Assembly (NCBI RefSeq): GCF_016446285.1
Contig: NZ_CP054140.1
Location: 1,593,501-1,657,500, forward strand
From: Desulfobulbus oligotrophicus
GTDB lineage: Bacteria > Desulfobacterota > Desulfobulbia > Desulfobulbales > Desulfobulbaceae
Reading direction: 5' to 3'
Length of the DNA stretch: 64,000 nucleotides
Shown here piece by piece: positions 60,731 to 64,000 of the stretch (positions are counted from its first letter, which is position 1; each line of letters opens with the position of its first letter). Below the pieces are notes generated by a model. That model did no database searches, was not told where the DNA came from, and saw nothing but the letters and a program-made list of their open reading frames with translations. The position numbers and the translations under genes were made by a program.

Positions 60731-61975
60731 ATGGCAGTCAGTTCGATTGAAGAGGTTGTAGAGGATATAAAAGCCGGAAAAATGATTATCCTGGTGGACG
60801 ATGAAGACCGGGAAAATGAAGGTGACCTGTGCATGGCTGCAGAACTGGTGACTCCGGAAGCAGTCAATTTTATGGCGACTCATGGACGGGGACTGATCTG
60901 TCTGGCATTGAGCCCGGATATTGTTGATCAGCTGGATCTGCCGATGATGGTTCCTAACAACCAGTCACCTTTTGGTACCGGGTTTACCATCAGCATCGAG
61001 GCGCGCACCGGTGTCAGCACCGGTATATCCGCAGCAGATCGGGCCCGGACCATTGAGGCGGCGGTCCATCCCCAGGCCACCCCGCGTGATATTATCAGCC
61101 CCGGCCATATCTTTCCTTTGCGGGCCCGGGGTGGTGGAGTTCTGGTCCGTACCGGGCAGACCGAGGGTTCCGTTGATTTGGCCCGGATTGCCGGTTTACG
61201 TACCGCAGGCATTATCTGTGAGGTTATGAAAGAAGACGGCACCATGGCCAGGATGCCTGATCTGGAGATTTTCGCTGAAGAGCACGGCCTGAAGATCGCT
61301 ACCATCGCTGATCTGGTTGCCTATCGGCTTCGCAAGGATATGCTGGTGCGCCGGGCAGCGGAGGCGCGGCTGCCTACTTCTCATGCCGGTGAATTTCGGG
61401 TGATTGTCTATCAGAACGATGTGGACAGGCAGGAGCATGTTGCCCTGATCAAGGGGGAGATCACCCCGGATAAACCGATAATGGTGCGGGTTCATTCCGA
61501 ATGCCTGACCGGAGACATCTTCGGTTCAGTCCGTTGCGACTGCGGATTTCAGTTGCATGCCGCCATGCGGATGGTTGAACAGGAAGGTGCAGGTGTGGTG
61601 CTGTATATGCGCCAGGAAGGGCGGGGGATAGGTCTGGTCAATAAGCTGAAGGCGTATAAGTTGCAGGACAGCGACGGCCTGGACACTGTTGAGGCCAACC
61701 TGCGGCTCGGGTTTAAGCCTGATCTGCGGGATTATGGGATCGGCGCTCAGATCCTGCGTGATCTGGGTGTGCGCAAGATGCGACTTTTAACGAATAATCC
61801 CAAGAAAATTATCGGGCTGGAAGGATACGGGCTGGAGGTGGTGGATCGTCTTCCCATCGAGATCCTCGGAGAAGAGGAAAACAGGGACTACCTGCGGACA
61901 AAGCGTGATAAAATGGGGCATATTTTGGAACTGTACGGCGACATGCCGATAGGGTCTGTCACCAGAGATCCGTAA
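60731..61975 (+). CDS. ribBA: Bifunctional DHBP synthase / GTP cyclohydrolase II
   Basis: 414 residues. N-terminal DHBP synthase (IILVDDEDRENEGDL, FMATHGRGLICLAL, TGVSTGISAADRA, HIFPLRARGGGVL); C-terminal GTP cyclohydrolase II (VRVHSECLTGDIFGSVRCDCG with three Cys zinc ligands, RQEGRGIGL). ATG 60731 chosen because family proteins start MAVSSIEE-like; ATG 60707 is possible. Confidence 0.93.
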   Translation: MAVSSIEEVVEDIKAGKMIILVDDEDRENEGDLCMAAELVTPEAVNFMATHGRGLICLALSPDIVDQLDLPMMVPNNQSPFGTGFTISIEARTGVSTGISAADRARTIEAAVHPQATPRDIISPGHIFPLRARGGGVLVRTGQTEGSVDLARIAGLRTAGIICEVMKEDGTMARMPDLEIFAEEHGLKIATIADLVAYRLRKDMLVRRAAEARLPTSHAGEFRVIVYQNDVDRQEHVALIKGEITPDKPIMVRVHSECLTGDIFGSVRCDCGFQLHAAMRMVEQEGAGVVLYMRQEGRGIGLVNKLKAYKLQDSDGLDTVEANLRLGFKPDLRDYGIGAQILRDLGVRKMRLLTNNPKKIIGLEGYGLEVVDRLPIEILGEEENRDYLRTKRDKMGHILELYGDMPIGSVTRDP

Positions 61976-61996
61976 TTCAGCAACAGGAAGAACAGT

Positions 61997-62464
61997 ATGG
62001 CACACTATCTTGAAGGGCACCTGCAAGGTACAGGACGGAAGATCGGCATTGTCGTTGCCCGTTTCAACTCGTTCATCTCTGAAAAATTACTGGAAGGGGC
62101 GATTGACAGCCTGGTACGTTCCGGTGTGAATAGTGACGATATCGTGGTCGCCCGGGTTCCCGGCGCGTTTGAGATTCCTCTGGCTGCCCAGAAGATGGCC
62201 CGTTCAGGGAAACACGACGCTGTTATCTGCTTGGGAGCGGTCATACGGGGGGCAACGCCGCACTTTGATTATGTTGCCGGTGAAGTGGCAAAGGGCACTG
62301 CACAGGTCATGCTTGATACCGGTATTCCGGTATTGTTTGGTGTGTTAACCACGGAAACCATTGAACAGGCCATTGAACGGGCAGGTACCAAGGCCGGTAA
62401 CAAGGGGTCGGACGTGGCGGTTGCAGCTCTGGAAATGGTCAACCTGTTCGATGCGATTGGTTGA
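61997..62464 (+). CDS. ribH: 6,7-dimethyl-8-ribityllumazine synthase
   Basis: 155 residues: [55 protein letters not shown] region ACAGGAAGAACAG. Precursor of riboflavin. Confidence 0.93.
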   Translation: MAHYLEGHLQGTGRKIGIVVARFNSFISEKLLEGAIDSLVRSGVNSDDIVVARVPGAFEIPLAAQKMARSGKHDAVICLGAVIRGATPHFDYVAGEVAKGTAQVMLDTGIPVLFGVLTTETIEQAIERAGTKAGNKGSDVAVAALEMVNLFDAIG

Positions 62465-62521
62465 TTTGCCTCATCTGTTTTTTTAAATATCAGCCGGTGA
62501 CGGGTAGCTGGGGTACGGAAG

Positions 62522-62944
62522 ATGGGCCTGCGTCGTAAGTCCAGGGAGTTAGCTCTGCAGTTTTTGTTCAGCCATGATTTTCAAAAGCGTGTGCTTGCTG
62601 CCGAGTCGTTGGCCTCTGATCTGGATTTTTTTTGCCGAAGTTTTGATATTACGCAAAAAGCCGTACCCTATGGCCGTCAGCTGATTGAAGGGATCAGTGC
62701 TCACCTTGAGGATATCGATAAGCTGCTGGCCGAGCATTCCCATAATTGGAGGATCGAGCGCATGTCCTCGGTGGATCGGAATATTCTCAGAATTGCGATC
62801 TTCGAGATGCGCTACGGTCCGGAAATTCCAGTGCAGATCGTTATCAACGAAGCCCTGGAAGTTGCCAAACGTTACTCCATCCACGAATCAGTTGCCTTTA
62901 TTAACGGTATCCTTGATGCAATCCAGGCTGCCGTGCCTCAATAG
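62522..62944 (+). CDS. nusB: Transcription antitermination protein NusB
   Basis: 140 residues: GLRRKSRELALQFLFSHDF at the start; RMSSVDRNILRIAIFEMRY and PVQIVINEALEVAKRYS, VAFINGILDAI at the end. Usual neighbour of ribH. Confidence 0.93.
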   Translation: MGLRRKSRELALQFLFSHDFQKRVLAAESLASDLDFFCRSFDITQKAVPYGRQLIEGISAHLEDIDKLLAEHSHNWRIERMSSVDRNILRIAIFEMRYGPEIPVQIVINEALEVAKRYSIHESVAFINGILDAIQAAVPQ

Positions 62945-63533
62945 CCGCCGGCGTATCGCCGCTTTGGTAGCAGCACTGTCAACACTCATGGTACGTTTGT
63001 CTGTCTGCGTTTCTTTCCCGATTCATCCGGGACAGGCGTATGAACACGAAGGATGCGTCCGACTGAAGACGGGCCTGCTGCAGTGGGGTTCGCTCTTTGC
63101 GGCCCATATCAGAGGGTCAGTCGATATCGCTCCTTCAGCAGCCGATGTGATGGAAGGTGTGCAGACAGTGCTGCCCCACGTTTTTCCAGCCTGCTCTTCT
63201 GTCCCGGTTACTGCATAGATGTCTGTAAGCCTGCCGATGCTTTAATTTAGACCCGGACTGCCTGGTCCTTCAGTTTTTTGTCCTGTTTTTTTTGCCTGCT
63301 CCAGGCATCTCTCCTGGCAGTGTGTATGGAATTTCCTGATCTGCTGGATGGATCTTTCCGGTGCCTGTGCACGCTGCGTTTTGCTCTTTTGTGGCAAATG
63401 AGGTAAAAACACGCGACCCTCTGCCTCTGGAGACATCAGCTGATCCCGCCTGTGGCTGATGTGATAGCAAAAAAGAGGTGTGTCTGTACAAAACGGAAAA
63501 TAAAAAACAGCGAACATCATTCGGGAAAGGGAG
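62945..63533. other. Intergenic region before ftsK
   Basis: About 590 bases. Overlapping short frames occur on both strands but no domain, RNA gene or repeat is recognised; CCAGG/CCTGG hairpin-like sequence lies at about 63300-63316. Confidence 0.4.
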
Positions 63534-64000
63534 ATGGACGACATTCAGACAGGTGCAGGAAGCAGAAGAAGACAGGATGTAAAAGTTCTTGTGCTGCTGT
63601 TTCTCGCACTTTTTTTATTGATTGCTTTGGGGAGTTATCTGGTGCCGTTGCTGGACGCCGAACCGGTGCGGCAACAACCTTCCGCTAACTTATGTGGTGT
63701 GCTGGGGTTTTATACAGCGCACTATCTGTTTTCATTCTTTGGGATTATTGCCTTTTTCCCGATTTTGTTATTGGGATATGCGCTCATTCGCGTCCTGTTT
63801 ATACGAACGATCCACCATCGGCTGCCATCTATTGTGGCCGGTGTGTCCGGTATTTTGTTGAGCACCTCCGGTCTGTTCGGGGGAGTTGAACAGCTGTTTG
63901 TACCAGCCTCCCTCATTGTTCCCGGCGGTTATGTGGGATCTTTGCTGTGGCATTTCCTGAACAGTGTGATCGGTACGGCCGGGACAGTGCTGTCATTGGC
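63534..64000 (+). CDS. ftsK: FtsK/SpoIIIE DNA translocase, N-terminal part
   Basis: The frame opens at ATG 63534 (RBS GGGAAAGGGA) and runs off the window. The first ~155 residues have four hydrophobic segments, with NLCGVLGFYTAHYLFSFFG, the typical N-terminal membrane anchor of FtsK, which moves DNA at the septum. The motor domain lies beyond the window. Confidence 0.82.
   Translation, partial: MDDIQTGAGSRRRQDVKVLVLLFLALFLLIALGSYLVPLLDAEPVRQQPSANLCGVLGFYTAHYLFSFFGIIAFFPILLLGYALIRVLFIRTIHHRLPSIVAGVSGILLSTSGLFGGVEQLFVPASLIVPGGYVGSLLWHFLNSVIGTAGTVLSL

Noticed and set aside
62945-63533. Small genes between nusB and ftsK
   Set aside because: Open frames on both strands overlap each other and show no family features or suitable starts.

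Overview
The window reads as a chromosomal segment of a Gram-negative anaerobe. TonB/ExbB/ExbD, an outer-membrane receptor, Slp-type lipoproteins, an oxygen-independent haem-opening radical SAM enzyme, several other radical SAM genes and a DVU0298-type protein together suggest Desulfobacterota, most likely Desulfobulbales. That placement is inference from gene content, not from a marker-gene comparison.

Layout. (1) 1-239: tail of a DUF302 gene. (2) 1401-11342: an iron/haem operon: hutW, TonB-dependent receptor, ECF transporter S, T and double-A components, hutX, flavodoxin, exbB, exbD, tonB. It contains no binding-protein-dependent haem ABC importer; an ECF module takes that place. (3) 11433-12343: intergenic repeats around a frameshifted GIY-YIG gene. 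(4) tex and an NAD(P)-binding protein. (5) 15685-25909, minus strand: a type I restriction-modification operon, hsdR - AlbA_2 protein - hsdS - AlbA_2 protein - PrrC-type anticodon nuclease - hsdM. Both AlbA_2 genes carry four in-frame 12-bp tandem repeats just before a related C-terminal domain. (6) 26210-32752: assorted membrane, envelope and nuclease genes (CSD-DUF1294, DUF4139, DUF333, PIN, two Slp lipoproteins, molbindin, HNH). (7) 33418-39429: a minus-strand cluster with an intact ACGX-like RiPP precursor, its radical SAM/SPASM maturase broken by an internal deletion, another radical SAM protein, nitroreductase, cupin, serine hydrolase and a degenerate metallo-beta-lactamase-fold protein, with a divergent HxlR regulator. 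(8) 39472-43717: a scar zone with gene remnants, IS remnants, a P1 peptidase, a fused MFS/spermidine-synthase-like gene and an HNH nuclease. (9) 43850-55605, minus strand: a second, larger type I defence operon with two hsdM genes, a four-helix-bundle protein, HigB with a HigA-ImmA fusion, a DUF1016 nuclease, hsdS, a DUF3800 gene with a small putative nuclease partner, and hsdR. A 35-codon hsdR start remnant directly after hsdS shows that the DUF3800 cassette entered a formerly contiguous hsdS-hsdR pair or came with an allele exchange. (10) 55612-56087: truncated integrase next to tRNA-Leu(CAG), the probable island edge. (11) 56476-64000: core genes ribF, TPR, DVU0298, TPR, ribE, ribBA, ribH, nusB and the start of ftsK.

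How they work together: the first operon would take haem across the outer membrane with TonB energy, across the inner membrane by ECF, and open the ring anaerobically with HutW, with reducing power from a flavodoxin and product handling by HutX. The two type I loci are layered defence islands whose accessory genes (anticodon nuclease, AlbA_2 proteins, toxin-antitoxin, nuclease pairs) may act as back-up when restriction fails. The riboflavin cluster supplies FMN/FAD.
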